Source: Acidobacteriaceae bacterium
GTDB lineage: Bacteria > Acidobacteriota > Terriglobia > Terriglobales > Acidobacteriaceae
Length of the DNA: 39,332 nt
Assembly: GCA_003152695.1 (NCBI GenBank)
Contig: PMAT01000134.1
Span: 1-39,332 of the forward strand
Reading direction: 5' to 3'
Shown: positions 16,039-24,391 of the stretch, in pieces
Layout: each line of letters opens with the position of its first letter
Position numbering within the stretch: the stretch's first letter is position 1
Position numbers and translations under genes: made by a program
The notes under the pieces: model-generated
What the model was told of the DNA's origin: nothing
Databases searched by the model: none
What the model saw: the letters and a program-made list of their open reading frames with translations, nothing else

Positions 16039-18575
16039 TGCCGGGCCGCACCGCACGGCGAATGACATGGGCGGTCCTGCTGATCGTTCTGCTGGCGGTG
16101 CTGGTGCCTCCGTTTGTCAACGTGAATCGCTACCGCAAGCGCGTGGCCGAGGCCATCGGCCGGTCACTGGGGCGCGATGTCACGGCTTCCCGCATTGCCC
16201 TCAAGGTCTTGCCTCGCCCCGGCATCGTGCTCTCCAATTTCGTTGTCGCGGAGGACCCCAGCTACGGCGCCGAACCCATGCTGCGCGCCGATACCGTCAC
16301 CGCCTTTCTGCGACTGACCTCACTTTGGCGCGGCCGGCTGGAGATCGGGACGCTGGATCTGGATAGTCCCAGCTTGAATCTGGTTCGGCGCTCCGACGGC
16401 CACTGGAACGTGGAGGAACTGGTCGAACGGGCCTCGCAGGTCACCTCGGCGCCCACCACCGAGACCCGTCCGGAGGTGCGCCCCCGCTTCCCCTATGTGA
16501 AAGCGTCGAGCGGGCGAGTGAATTTCAAGCTCGGCCAGGTGAAGAAAGCATTTGCCTTCACCGATGCCGATTTTGCGCTTTGGCTGGAGTCGGAAAACCA
16601 ATGGGGCATCCGGTTGGAGGCGCGTCCCACACGCACCGATGTGGACGTGCATGACACCGGCACGCTCAAGCTGGATGGGCATTTCCAGCGGGCCTCAAGT
16701 TTGCGTGAGACGCCGCTCGATCTTAAGTTCACCTTCAGCGGCAGTCCGCTGGGACAGCTCACCAAACTGATCTACGGGCGCGACCGGGGCTGGCGCGGCA
16801 ACGTTCAGTCCAACGCCTCGTTGACCGGGACCCCGGCTTCGTTGGCCGTGACGCTGGACGCCCACGTTGATAACTTTCGCCGCTACGACATCGCGTTGGG
16901 TGAGGCCCTGCGCCTTCAGGTGCATTGCACCGGGACCTATTCCTCGCCCGACGACGCATTGCACGACCTGCAATGCCAATCGCCAGTGGATCCGGGCATG
17001 CTCGAGGTCCGCGGCAATGCCCAAGGGTGGGCTGGTGGTGCGTACGATTTGAGCGTCTCCGCCGAGCGTATTCCAGCGGCGCGAATTGTCGCGTTGGCCC
17101 GCCACGCCAAGAAGGACCTGCCCGCCGACCTTACCGCAACCGGCGAGTTGGAAGCAGAATTTTCCGTCCGCCGGCAGCCCGGCGGCGCTCCTGCCTGGGC
17201 AGGCGGCGGACGCACCAATCTCCTGGCGCTGCGGTCCGGCGTGTTGAAGCAAGACTTGCAGATCGGAACCATCGAGATCGCGATTCCCAATGCGATGGCT
17301 TCCATCAGTCCACACCCTCGGCGTTCCGCTCCACGCAAAGTGATGCCACCGCCAGCCAACCCGGAATGGCGTCTTGTGGTCAAAGCCTTTCCGCTTGCAC
17401 TCGGGGCGCTTTCACCTGCAACCGCCAGCGCGGCATTCGATGAAGACCATTACAGCCTCCATCTCAAGGGCGAAGCGGAATTGGCGCGCTTGTTAAACAT
17501 CGCCAAAGCGCTGGGAGTCGGCACACCCGGGGTCGGGCTGGCAGGAATCGCCCAAATTGACCTCGATGTAGCCGGTACATGGGTTGGATTTGCGCCTCCT
17601 GGCACCTCGGGAAACGTGCAACTGCACAGCGTGACCGCCGAGTTGCAGGGTGTTGCCGAGCCCTTGCTGCTCTCCTCGGCTGTGGCAACGCTGGCCAATC
17701 AACAGGTGGCCGTCACTTCGTTTACGGCAGGGTTCGCCAAGGGGCCTGAACTCAGTGGATCGGCCAGTTTCCCGGTGCATTGCACCGCTCCCGAGAGCTG
17801 CACTTTGCGCTTCGACGTTCGTACCGACGACGCGTCACTGGCGCGGCTGAACCAACTGCTGAATCCCAGCTATTTCAATCGGCCGTGGTATCACCTGCTG
17901 GAGATCGGACAGCGGCGCGAAGATGCGCTCCTGAAGTTGCACGCCAACGGACATTTTTCCAGCTCACGCTTCGAAGTGGGAACCGCCGTTGCCAGCAATG
18001 TGAGTGCGACCGTTGAGTTCGACGCCGGCAAGCTGCGCGTGCGCGAGCTGCGCGCCGACATCCTCGCCGGTCGGCACAACGGTACATGGACGGCCGATTT
18101 CACCGTCGCGCCGCCAACCTATTCTGGGGCCGGAAGCATTACGCGCGTGTCGATGGCGCAACTGGCAACTCTCATGCACGACAATTGGGCCGCCGGAGTG
18201 GTTGACGCCCAATACAGCCTGGCCATGCGCGGGTTGGACCGCGCCAGCCTGCGCGATTCGGCAAGCGGCTCAGCCGACTTCACCTGGAACGACGGCTTGT
18301 TGCGCCATGTTGTCCTCGACGGCCGAGGCGCTCCTTTGGCCTTTTCGAATTTCGTTGGCAACGTTGCTCTGGCGAATGGAGCGTTCACTCTGGCTGACTG
18401 CAGGCTGCAATCGGGCGGCGCAAGTTACACCGTCAAGGGAACGGCGTCCTATGACCGCAGCCTGGCCCTTCGGTTGGAGCGTGCGGGCGGCCGCTCCTAC
18501 GTGATCTCCGGGCCACTCGATAAACCGCGCGTCCAGACTTTGACGGCGCCATCCGCGGAAGCAGCGCTGCGATGA
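16038..18575 (+). CDS. AsmA-family protein
   Basis: An 845-residue inner-membrane-anchored periplasmic protein. The N-terminus has a basic start and one membrane helix (about 10-28, WAVLLIVLLAVLVPPF). The AsmA N-terminal pattern NVNRYRKRVAEAIGRSLGRDV and the paired strands LPRPGIVLSNFVVAEDP and LEIGTLDLDSPSLNLVRR follow. The long middle is beta-rich with repeated VxVxG-type strands. The C-terminal third (about 640-800) has the AsmA-like segment with LRDSASGSADFTWNDGLL. Family members form bridge-like or chaperone-like structures tied to outer-membrane lipid or protein homeostasis. The ATG at 16038 overlaps the lepB stop by one base; a TTG three bases earlier is possible. It ends 18 bases before the convergent gene, with no clear hairpin between them. 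Confidence 0.88.
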   Translation: MPGRTARRMTWAVLLIVLLAVLVPPFVNVNRYRKRVAEAIGRSLGRDVTASRIALKVLPRPGIVLSNFVVAEDPSYGAEPMLRADTVTAFLRLTSLWRGRLEIGTLDLDSPSLNLVRRSDGHWNVEELVERASQVTSAPTTETRPEVRPRFPYVKASSGRVNFKLGQVKKAFAFTDADFALWLESENQWGIRLEARPTRTDVDVHDTGTLKLDGHFQRASSLRETPLDLKFTFSGSPLGQLTKLIYGRDRGWRGNVQSNASLTGTPASLAVTLDAHVDNFRRYDIALGEALRLQVHCTGTYSSPDDALHDLQCQSPVDPGMLEVRGNAQGWAGGAYDLSVSAERIPAARIVALARHAKKDLPADLTATGELEAEFSVRRQPGGAPAWAGGGRTNLLALRSGVLKQDLQIGTIEIAIPNAMASISPHPRRSAPRKVMPPPANPEWRLVVKAFPLALGALSPATASAAFDEDHYSLHLKGEAELARLLNIAKALGVGTPGVGLAGIAQIDLDVAGTWVGFAPPGTSGNVQLHSVTAELQGVAEPLLLSSAVATLANQQVAVTSFTAGFAKGPELSGSASFPVHCTAPESCTLRFDVRTDDASLARLNQLLNPSYFNRPWYHLLEIGQRREDALLKLHANGHFSSSRFEVGTAVASNVSATVEFDAGKLRVRELRADILAGRHNGTWTADFTVAPPTYSGAGSITRVSMAQLATLMHDNWAAGVVDAQYSLAMRGLDRASLRDSASGSADFTWNDGLLRHVVLDGRGAPLAFSNFVGNVALANGAFTLADCRLQSGGASYTVKGTASYDRSLALRLERAGGRSYVISGPLDKPRVQTLTAPSAEAALR

Positions 18576-18593
18576 AGCTGGCCCTTCGCTAAG

Positions 18594-19445
18594 TTACTTC
18601 GCTCGCGCGTGCGAAGGATCGGGGGAGTTGGCCGCGTCCACGTCAACATAGATCCCCGAGCTGGCAGGCATGGCGGGCGGATAGCAGCTGCCATCAGAGG
18701 CATAGGTTTGACGGCAGGCCGCCGTCACGTCCGAACGGCGCGGCGATTGCGCGAACTGCCATGCGTCGGCGAAGGCCACGCCACTGGCGGCGGGCGTTGG
18801 CGGCCGCTTCGGGAACACGCAGCCCGGCGATGGACCGCACTGGTCGTTGCTCACGAAGAAATGGATCTCGCGGCCGCCGGCATGATCGCGAATGTCGTTG
18901 GCCGTCACCACCGAAACGCCCTTCGGCTCGCGAAACGGGATACCCGAACAATAAACACCGGCACGATAGCCTGCGCGCACCACACCATCCACCCAGGCAT
19001 GAATGTAGGCGCGCTGCTCGGGCAGCATGCGCCCGCCTTGCTCCTGATCGAGAAACAGGATCGAGCCCCGGGGAAAGCCGTCACGCGCGGCCGACTTCAC
19101 CGCCGTTGCGGCGTCGTCGCTTCCGACTTGGGCTGCATTTCCTGAAGCCTTGAGCTGCCGGTAATCGCGGCCATTAAACAGCAGCAGAAATCCGTAGCCC
19201 ATCGCTTGAATAACTTTGCGCTTGCCTTGCCAGGTATTGCCGGTTGCCCCAGGCGGGTTGTTCAACCAGTATCCCGTGAACGCACACGTCTTTCGCAAAG
19301 CTGCCATGTTCGCATCGCCGGGATAACCATTGCGGTCCATCCCAAGGTAGGTTTTTTGCGCTTGTGCTGACATCAGCGGAAGACAAATCGCGATAACCGA
19401 GCTAAGAGCGAGTAGCGCAAGTCGAATTGGGAGCCTCAACCTCAC
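18594..19445 (-). CDS. secreted DUF1906-type glycoside-hydrolase-like protein
   Basis: About 283 residues. A signal peptide (MRLRLPIRLALLALSSVIAI, cleavage probably after SAQA) is followed by a TIM-barrel-like domain. It opens with YLGMDRNGYPGD, continues with FTGYWLNNPP and GYGFLLLFNGRD, then GSILFLDQEQGG and AGYRAGVYCSG, and ends with FADAWQFAQSP and GIYVDVDAA. This order resembles the Rv2525c-like (DUF1906) fold related to lysozyme-type glycoside hydrolases; acidic residues in LGMD and FLDQEQ would be the catalytic candidates. The frame stays open to 19664, but that lead runs through a type B repeat, so it is not used. The GTG at 19445 is preferred though the spacing from GAGG is short. 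The substrate, perhaps peptidoglycan, is a guess. Confidence 0.75.
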   Translation of the reverse strand: MRLRLPIRLALLALSSVIAICLPLMSAQAQKTYLGMDRNGYPGDANMAALRKTCAFTGYWLNNPPGATGNTWQGKRKVIQAMGYGFLLLFNGRDYRQLKASGNAAQVGSDDAATAVKSAARDGFPRGSILFLDQEQGGRMLPEQRAYIHAWVDGVVRAGYRAGVYCSGIPFREPKGVSVVTANDIRDHAGGREIHFFVSNDQCGPSPGCVFPKRPPTPAASGVAFADAWQFAQSPRRSDVTAACRQTYASDGSCYPPAMPASSGIYVDVDAANSPDPSHARAK

Positions 19446-19497
19446 GTCCTCGAATATCGCACATCTACGAAGAGCGATGCTTAACTCACACTCAGAT

Positions 19498-19565
19498 CTG
19501 TCATCCTGAGCAACGAATACGGTCGCCGTGGCGACCGTACGACGAGTCGAAGGACCCCCTATAGC
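19498..19565 (+). repeat. type B dispersed repeat, copy 2
   Basis: It has the same frame as at 15045: GTCATCCTGAGCAACGA, a stem-loop at 19518-19539 with TACGGTCGCC arms, then GAGTCGAAGGACCCCCTATA. It fills the gap between the divergently shifted ends of the DUF1906 gene and the helicase gene, and is read through in the spurious N-terminal extension of the former. Confidence 0.85.
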
Positions 19566-19576
19566 TGCAAGAAAAT

Positions 19577-22500
19577 CTAGTTCACCGTCGCCGTGCGTGC
19601 GACGGGCTGAACCACGATCAGTTCCGTCGCCGGACAGATGCTGCGATACGAACAGAAGCGGCAATGCCGTCCTGGCGTGGGACCGAAGTTCCCAGCGCCA
19701 ATATTAGCGGCGGCATCGCTCACCCTCGCCTCTTCCGCTGCGAGTTCTTTCTCCGAGCGCCGCGACTCGATGGCGCTGCAATTCGCAAGGTTGACGATCA
19801 CCAGTGAGTCGGCGGCAAAACCCATGCTCTTGGCCGCCAGCGCGTAGATGGAAAGTTGCAGGCTCTCATCGGCATCCTCCTGCGTCTTCGGCTTTCCCGT
19901 CTTGTAATCCACAATGCTGACGCGGTCTCCGTCGATCCGCTCCAGCCGGTCCATTCTTCCCTTCACCAGGGTGCCGCCAATGTCGGCGCGGAAGAAGCGC
20001 TCGTTGTTGAGAATTTCTCCCACCGGCTGCGCCAGATCGGAACGCAGAAATTGCCGCAGTTGCTCGCAGCCATCCTTATCGTAAAGATCGCGTTGCGCGT
20101 CCTCCTCGATTTTCGCCTTGCTAAACTCGTCGCGGAAACACGCGATGACCGCCTCTTCATCCGGTGGATGCCCGGCACGCACGCCATCGAAATAGGCCTT
20201 CAGGGCCAAGTGCATCGCCGAGCCAAATTGCATCATGGCCGCCGGTTGCTCAGGGATGCACCAGTCGCGGCTGAGCTTGAATGCCAGCGGACAGCGTTCG
20301 TACTGCTCGATGGCGCTGGCGCTCAACTCGCCGAGGGGAGCATCGCACCGCGCGGGAAGCTGCACCCATTGCGAGATCATCGGCTGTGGCTCGGCCGCGG
20401 CCTGCAGCGTGGGAACGATGTCGTCCGGCGGCAACACCCGCGATTCAATTGCGCCCTTCAGCGCGGACTTTCCTGCGTTCACCAACTCGCGCATGTACTG
20501 TTTCGGGGCGGGATCGTTCTTTGCGCGACTAACCCTGGCGCACAGGTAGAGCTCGTCCTCGGCGCGCGTCATGGCAACGTAAAACAGGCGGCGCTCCTCC
20601 TCGTCGTGAAGGACCTTAGGCGGGCTTTCGGCGGCGGTTTCCTTGCTGCGCAATTGCTGCGGAAACTCAACCAGCGGTTCCTTGTAGTTGTGGGGAAACG
20701 ATCCCGACGACAGGCGCAAGACAAAGACGCAAGGGAATTCCAATCCCTTGGCAGCGTGCACGGTCATCAATTGCACAGCATCTTCGAGGACTGGGCTGCT
20801 GAATTCGGTAGGCGCCAGCGCCGCCACTGGATCGTCCTCCCCGCCATCCTCGGCAAGGCATCCACCCGCCTCGCGCAACAACTCGACGTACTCCAGGAAT
20901 TCGCGCAGAGTTCCCTGCCCCACTAGCGGCTTAGGTTTGCTGCACCATTGATCGGCCAGTTCCTGTAAGCGCCGCAGCGGAAGCGAATCCGCCAGTTGGA
21001 ATACTTGTTGCGCAATTTTCATCGCCGGTCCCAGCAGGCTGTTGGCGTTGGCCAGGTCATGTCGCGCCTCGCGCACCGATTCCATCACCGCGAAGCCGCC
21101 GGATACTTTCTCCAGCACCGACTCAATGGAAGCCTTCTTGCCGGCAAGGGCGAGAGCAGCGCGAAACTCTTCCGGGTCCACGTTGAACTGGGGAAACGCC
21201 GCGACCCGGACCAGCGCGATGGGATGGGCCGACTCCATGATCTGCAACGCCGCCATGGCGTCGCGGGCATCGGGCGTGTCGAAAAGATCGACGCCCTGAA
21301 CGTGCACAGGGATGTCGCGACGGCGAAGTTCGGCGAGCACCTCATCGCGATTGGCGTGGGTGCGGTACAACACTGCGATGTCGTGGAGCTTCATCGCAGG
21401 TCGCTGCTGATGCATGGCCGCGATGGTGTTGGCGACGAACTCCGCTTCTTGCTGGCAGCCGTTATGTATGACCGCCTGCACCGCCGATGCATGCGCCAGT
21501 GCCGGGTCTTCTTCCAGGCGCGCGCAGCCCAGTGGCTCGCGCGGCCAGCCGCCGTCGTGCAATTCTTTGCTGGCGATGGTCGGGTTGAGCTTAATTGTTT
21601 GATAGGCGCACCGCAGGATGGGCGGCGTGGAGCGGCGGTTCTTCGCCAACGTGGCGCGCTGCACGCGGGCGGGGCCAAAAGTCTTCAGAAACTGGTCGAA
21701 GGCCCCGCTGGTGGCGCCGCGAAAACGATAGATCGCCTGGTCGGGATCGCCGACCGCGAATACGTTGGCCTCTTGCCCGCCGAGCAGCTTGGCAAGCTGA
21801 ATCTGGGCGACGTTGGAGTCCTGGAACTCGTCGATCAGGATGAAGCGGGCATATTTCTGCGCGCGTTGCAGCACGGATTGACGGCGACTGAGCAAATCGA
21901 CCGCGCGCGTGATGATGTGGCCGAACGTCCCCAGGCCTTCCTGCTTCAGCAGATCTTCGACATAATGGAAGACCCGCGCGATCTCGCGACAGCGCTCCAG
22001 CACCTCCGCATCCGGCATCGTCGCGGCATCTTTCGACTTCCCCACGCGGGGCAGCGGATTGTCTTCGCGCTCCACACTCATGAGGTAGGCGTCGTAATCG
22101 TCAGGGGTGCGGAGCTCGTCATGGCAACCGCGAAAGAATTCCAGCAAATCCTTGAGGAACTTTCCCGGGTCGGACGCCTTGATGAAGCGCTTGAGCGGCA
22201 GGTCCTGAATGCGGCGCCGCAACAGAATTTGCAGGTCTCTCTCATCGAGCAGCGCAAACTGGATGTTGGCGTCGTGCAACAATCCGTAGCAATAGGAATG
22301 AAAGGTGTGAGGCCGCAAGCCGCTCGCCATCAGCTTGCGCGCCGCAGTCTGCCGGTCGAGGTGAGGATAAAGGATCTCGCCAACCTTGGCGATCAGTTGC
22401 GCGGCCGCATTGCGAGTGTAGGTGACGGCAAGAATTTCCTTCGGCCTGGCGGCTTCGCTGTCGATGAGGTGGGCGATGCGTCGCGCCAGCACGGTGGTTT

Positions 22501-22639
22501 TGCCGGTGCCCGCGCCCGCCACCACCAGCATCGGGCCATGCAGATGCTCAATGGCCCGGCGCTGCTCATCGGTGGGCTCGAAGTCGAATGGTAGGTAGTT
22601 CTGCACCCAGCTCTCACTATACGAAGAAAAAGCGAACAT
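19577..22639 (-). CDS. UvrD/Rep-type helicase fused to PD-(D/E)XK Fe-S nuclease
   Basis: A 1020-residue helicase-nuclease. Superfamily 1A motifs appear in order: Walker A AGAGTGKTT (about 41-49), Walker B IDEFQDS (about 268), GDPDQAIYRFRG (about 296), TVHAAKGLEFPCVF (about 622) and YVAMTRAEDELY (about 686). The C-terminal ~250 residues form a RecB-like nuclease with GRMDRLE (about 890) and VDYKTGKP (about 909). It is enclosed by cysteines in ERCPLAF (about 781) and CRFCSYRSIC (about 992-1001), the Cys-(x)n-Cys-x2-Cys-x5-Cys pattern of AddB-type 4Fe-4S nucleases. By family precedent it unwinds and trims DNA ends in repair. No separate AddB/RecC partner gene is adjacent, so it may act alone. 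The ATG at 22639 is used; a GTG at 22606 (start VQNYLPFDFEP) is possible. No good ribosome-binding site is seen for either. Confidence 0.92.
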   Translation of the reverse strand: MFAFSSYSESWVQNYLPFDFEPTDEQRRAIEHLHGPMLVVAGAGTGKTTVLARRIAHLIDSEAARPKEILAVTYTRNAAAQLIAKVGEILYPHLDRQTAARKLMASGLRPHTFHSYCYGLLHDANIQFALLDERDLQILLRRRIQDLPLKRFIKASDPGKFLKDLLEFFRGCHDELRTPDDYDAYLMSVEREDNPLPRVGKSKDAATMPDAEVLERCREIARVFHYVEDLLKQEGLGTFGHIITRAVDLLSRRQSVLQRAQKYARFILIDEFQDSNVAQIQLAKLLGGQEANVFAVGDPDQAIYRFRGATSGAFDQFLKTFGPARVQRATLAKNRRSTPPILRCAYQTIKLNPTIASKELHDGGWPREPLGCARLEEDPALAHASAVQAVIHNGCQQEAEFVANTIAAMHQQRPAMKLHDIAVLYRTHANRDEVLAELRRRDIPVHVQGVDLFDTPDARDAMAALQIMESAHPIALVRVAAFPQFNVDPEEFRAALALAGKKASIESVLEKVSGGFAVMESVREARHDLANANSLLGPAMKIAQQVFQLADSLPLRRLQELADQWCSKPKPLVGQGTLREFLEYVELLREAGGCLAEDGGEDDPVAALAPTEFSSPVLEDAVQLMTVHAAKGLEFPCVFVLRLSSGSFPHNYKEPLVEFPQQLRSKETAAESPPKVLHDEEERRLFYVAMTRAEDELYLCARVSRAKNDPAPKQYMRELVNAGKSALKGAIESRVLPPDDIVPTLQAAAEPQPMISQWVQLPARCDAPLGELSASAIEQYERCPLAFKLSRDWCIPEQPAAMMQFGSAMHLALKAYFDGVRAGHPPDEEAVIACFRDEFSKAKIEEDAQRDLYDKDGCEQLRQFLRSDLAQPVGEILNNERFFRADIGGTLVKGRMDRLERIDGDRVSIVDYKTGKPKTQEDADESLQLSIYALAAKSMGFAADSLVIVNLANCSAIESRRSEKELAAEEARVSDAAANIGAGNFGPTPGRHCRFCSYRSICPATELIVVQPVARTATVN

Positions 22640-22688
22640 GCTATTATGCTTGGTCGGCGGGCAATTGGCAAGAGGAAATAGTTAGGAG

Positions 22689-22874
22689 ATTGTCACGCTA
22701 ACCGCGAGCATCGCCGTCATTAAGACGCTCCTCCAGGAGTTCGACATCCTGCACGTCAATGGCAAGACCGGGCACATCCGCTCCACCGTAGTGCGCGACG
22801 GAAACGACGCCTATTGGTTCACCGTCTTCACGCAGAAGGACGGAGCGTGGACGCAGGAATTCAAAATTCGCTAG
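22689..22874 (+). CDS. small conserved-looking protein, no standard start codon
   Basis: A frame of about 60 codons, closed upstream by TAG at 22683 and ending in TAG at 22872-22874. It has strong third-position G/C bias over its whole length and encodes a plausible small alpha-beta protein: an N-terminal helix (TASIAVIKTLLQEFDILHV), a turn NGKTGHIRS, then strands STVVRDGNDAYWFTVF and WTQEFKIR. No ATG, GTG or TTG occurs in frame before residue 33. TTAGGAG lies at 22682-22688, so initiation at ATT 22689, GTC 22692 or ACG 22695 would be needed, or the start has been lost by mutation or sequencing error. The TTG at 22690 is out of frame. It is divergent from the helicase gene and ends 108 bases before the Mrp gene. 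I do not recognise it; it could be a pseudogene. Confidence 0.4.
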   Translation: MVTLTASIAVIKTLLQEFDILHVNGKTGHIRSTVVRDGNDAYWFTVFTQKDGAWTQEFKIR

Positions 22875-22982
22875 GAGCGGAAGTGAGCCGGTCTAGCGCG
22901 GCATCTATCGCTGAGTTGTCCTACCTCCCGCAGGGTATAATCGTGCCTTGCGCACTTCATTCCCATCACCACAGGAACCCAC

Positions 22983-23834
22983 GTGAGTCATCAGCATTCG
23001 CACATGCCCGGCCAGCCGCAGGCTGGGCCGCAGCCGCTTCCGGGAGTCAACAGCATCATCGCCGTAGGCTCAGGCAAAGGCGGCGTCGGCAAAACTACGC
23101 TGGCGGTCAATCTTGCCATCGCGCTGGCGCGCCTGGGCCACAAGGTCGGGCTACTGGATGCCGACGTGTACGGCCCTAACGTCCCGCTGATGCTGGGCAC
23201 CACCATGGCCCCAAGTGTGGTCGGCGAAGATCGCATTCTGCCGCCGGAGCGCTACGGCCTGAAGGTAATGTCGGTGGGCTTTCTCAGTCCGGGCGACAAG
23301 CCTCTGGTGTGGCGCGGCCCCATGCTGCACTCCATCGTCAAGCAGTTTCTCGGCCAGGTGGATTGGGGACAGCTCGACTACCTTATCGTCGATCTGCCGC
23401 CGGGCACCGGCGATGTCGTGATCTCGCTGGTGCAGACCGTGCCACTGACGGGCGCAGTCGTGGTCACCACGCCAAGCGACGTTGCCTTGCAGGACGCGCG
23501 CAAAGCCATCGAGATGTTCAAGCAGGTGAAGGTGGACATCATCGGCATCGTCGAGAACATGAGTTTCTTCATCTGCCCGCATTGCCAACATGAGATCGAC
23601 ATCTTCTCCAAGGGCGGCGGCGAGCGCACGGCACAACAGTTCAACGTGCCATTTCTCGGCAGCATCGAACTCGATCCCGACATCCGCAAGGGCGGCGACA
23701 GCGGCCACCCCATTGTGCTCGAGGGCGACCAGTCTCCGCACGCCAAGTCGCTGTTCGCCTTCACCCAGCGCGTGATCGAGCGCACCAAAGAATTGCAGGA
23801 AGCCGACAGCGGCAGCGTGATCGAGATTCAGTAG
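22983..23834 (+). CDS. mrp: Mrp/ApbC-type Fe-S cluster carrier ATPase
   Basis: A 283-residue cytoplasmic P-loop ATPase of the Mrp/Nbp35 group, which binds and hands over 4Fe-4S clusters. The deviant Walker A SGKGGVGKTT (30-39) is followed by LLDADVYGPNVP, VMSVGFL, the Walker B-like region DYLIVDLPPGTGD and VENMSFFICPHC. The Cys198-x-x-Cys201 pair binds the bridging cluster. The usual N-terminal MIP18 (DUF59) domain is missing. In its place is a short His/Gln/Pro-rich lead (SHQHSHMPGQ). The GTG start is used with AGGAA about six bases upstream. It stands downstream of the small frame and is followed by the cysteine-hydrolase-like gene. Its position next to two Fe-S proteins (the helicase-nuclease and the FAD/Fe-S dehydrogenase) is suggestive only. 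Confidence 0.95.
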   Translation: MSHQHSHMPGQPQAGPQPLPGVNSIIAVGSGKGGVGKTTLAVNLAIALARLGHKVGLLDADVYGPNVPLMLGTTMAPSVVGEDRILPPERYGLKVMSVGFLSPGDKPLVWRGPMLHSIVKQFLGQVDWGQLDYLIVDLPPGTGDVVISLVQTVPLTGAVVVTTPSDVALQDARKAIEMFKQVKVDIIGIVENMSFFICPHCQHEIDIFSKGGGERTAQQFNVPFLGSIELDPDIRKGGDSGHPIVLEGDQSPHAKSLFAFTQRVIERTKELQEADSGSVIEIQ

Positions 23835-23920
23835 AAGACTGCCTCGCCCTGGCCAACACCCGGCTAAAGCGGGGTACCCACACGCAGTTTTCCGGACGAA
23901 CTCTGGACCTTGAGGCAAGG

Positions 23921-24349
23921 ATGGCTGATCCTACTCCGCAGCAAAAGATCATCGACACGTGTGAAGCGAACTTTGACGCGCACACCAGCGACTGCAGCGG
24001 CTTCTTGAAGGCCGTGGCCGGCAGCCTGGGAATTGCGATCACTGGGATGGCTAACGACATCGTCGATGAAATCCAAACTGCGCCCTGGACGCCGCTGCCC
24101 GATGGCGTTGCGGCAAAGGCCCAGGCCGACCAAGGCTTTTTCGTTGTGGGAGGCCTGAAAGACACTCCGCATGGCCATGTCGTCGTGGTGGTGCAGGGAC
24201 CGCTGGCGCAGGGAAAATATCCGACCGGATACTGGGGCCGCCTCGGCGCGACGGGAATGAAGAACACCACGATCAACTGGGCCTGGAACGCCGCCGACCG
24301 TGATCGGGTGACCTACGCCTACGTGGCGCTACCCGCGCAATCAGATTGA
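23921..24349 (+). CDS. small papain-fold (NlpC/P60-like) cysteine hydrolase candidate
   Basis: A 142-residue protein with no signal peptide or membrane segment. It has the NlpC/P60 nucleophile pattern SDCSGFLKAVAGSLGI (Cys25) and a downstream strand HGHVVVVVQGP with His84/His86, one of which would be the catalytic base. A conserved-looking YWGRLGATGMKNTTINWAWN segment follows and could supply the third residue. Family members cut peptidoglycan peptides or related amides. The lack of an export signal is unusual for a cell-wall enzyme and would fit either an intracellular target or export by a contact-dependent system, as in type VI amidase effectors; no such system or immunity gene is obvious nearby. 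It begins 86 bases after mrp. A weak GAGG lies about ten bases before the ATG. The fold is a pattern match, not proven. Confidence 0.65.
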   Translation: MADPTPQQKIIDTCEANFDAHTSDCSGFLKAVAGSLGIAITGMANDIVDEIQTAPWTPLPDGVAAKAQADQGFFVVGGLKDTPHGHVVVVVQGPLAQGKYPTGYWGRLGATGMKNTTINWAWNAADRDRVTYAYVALPAQSD

Positions 24350-24391
24350 TCGCCCTGGTGCAGTCATAGCCGGCAGAAACCGGCCCCTCTT

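Noticed and set aside
19446-19664. Extended start for the DUF1906-type protein
   Set aside because: It runs through a type B repeat and the 3' end of the helicase gene, and it buries the signal peptide.
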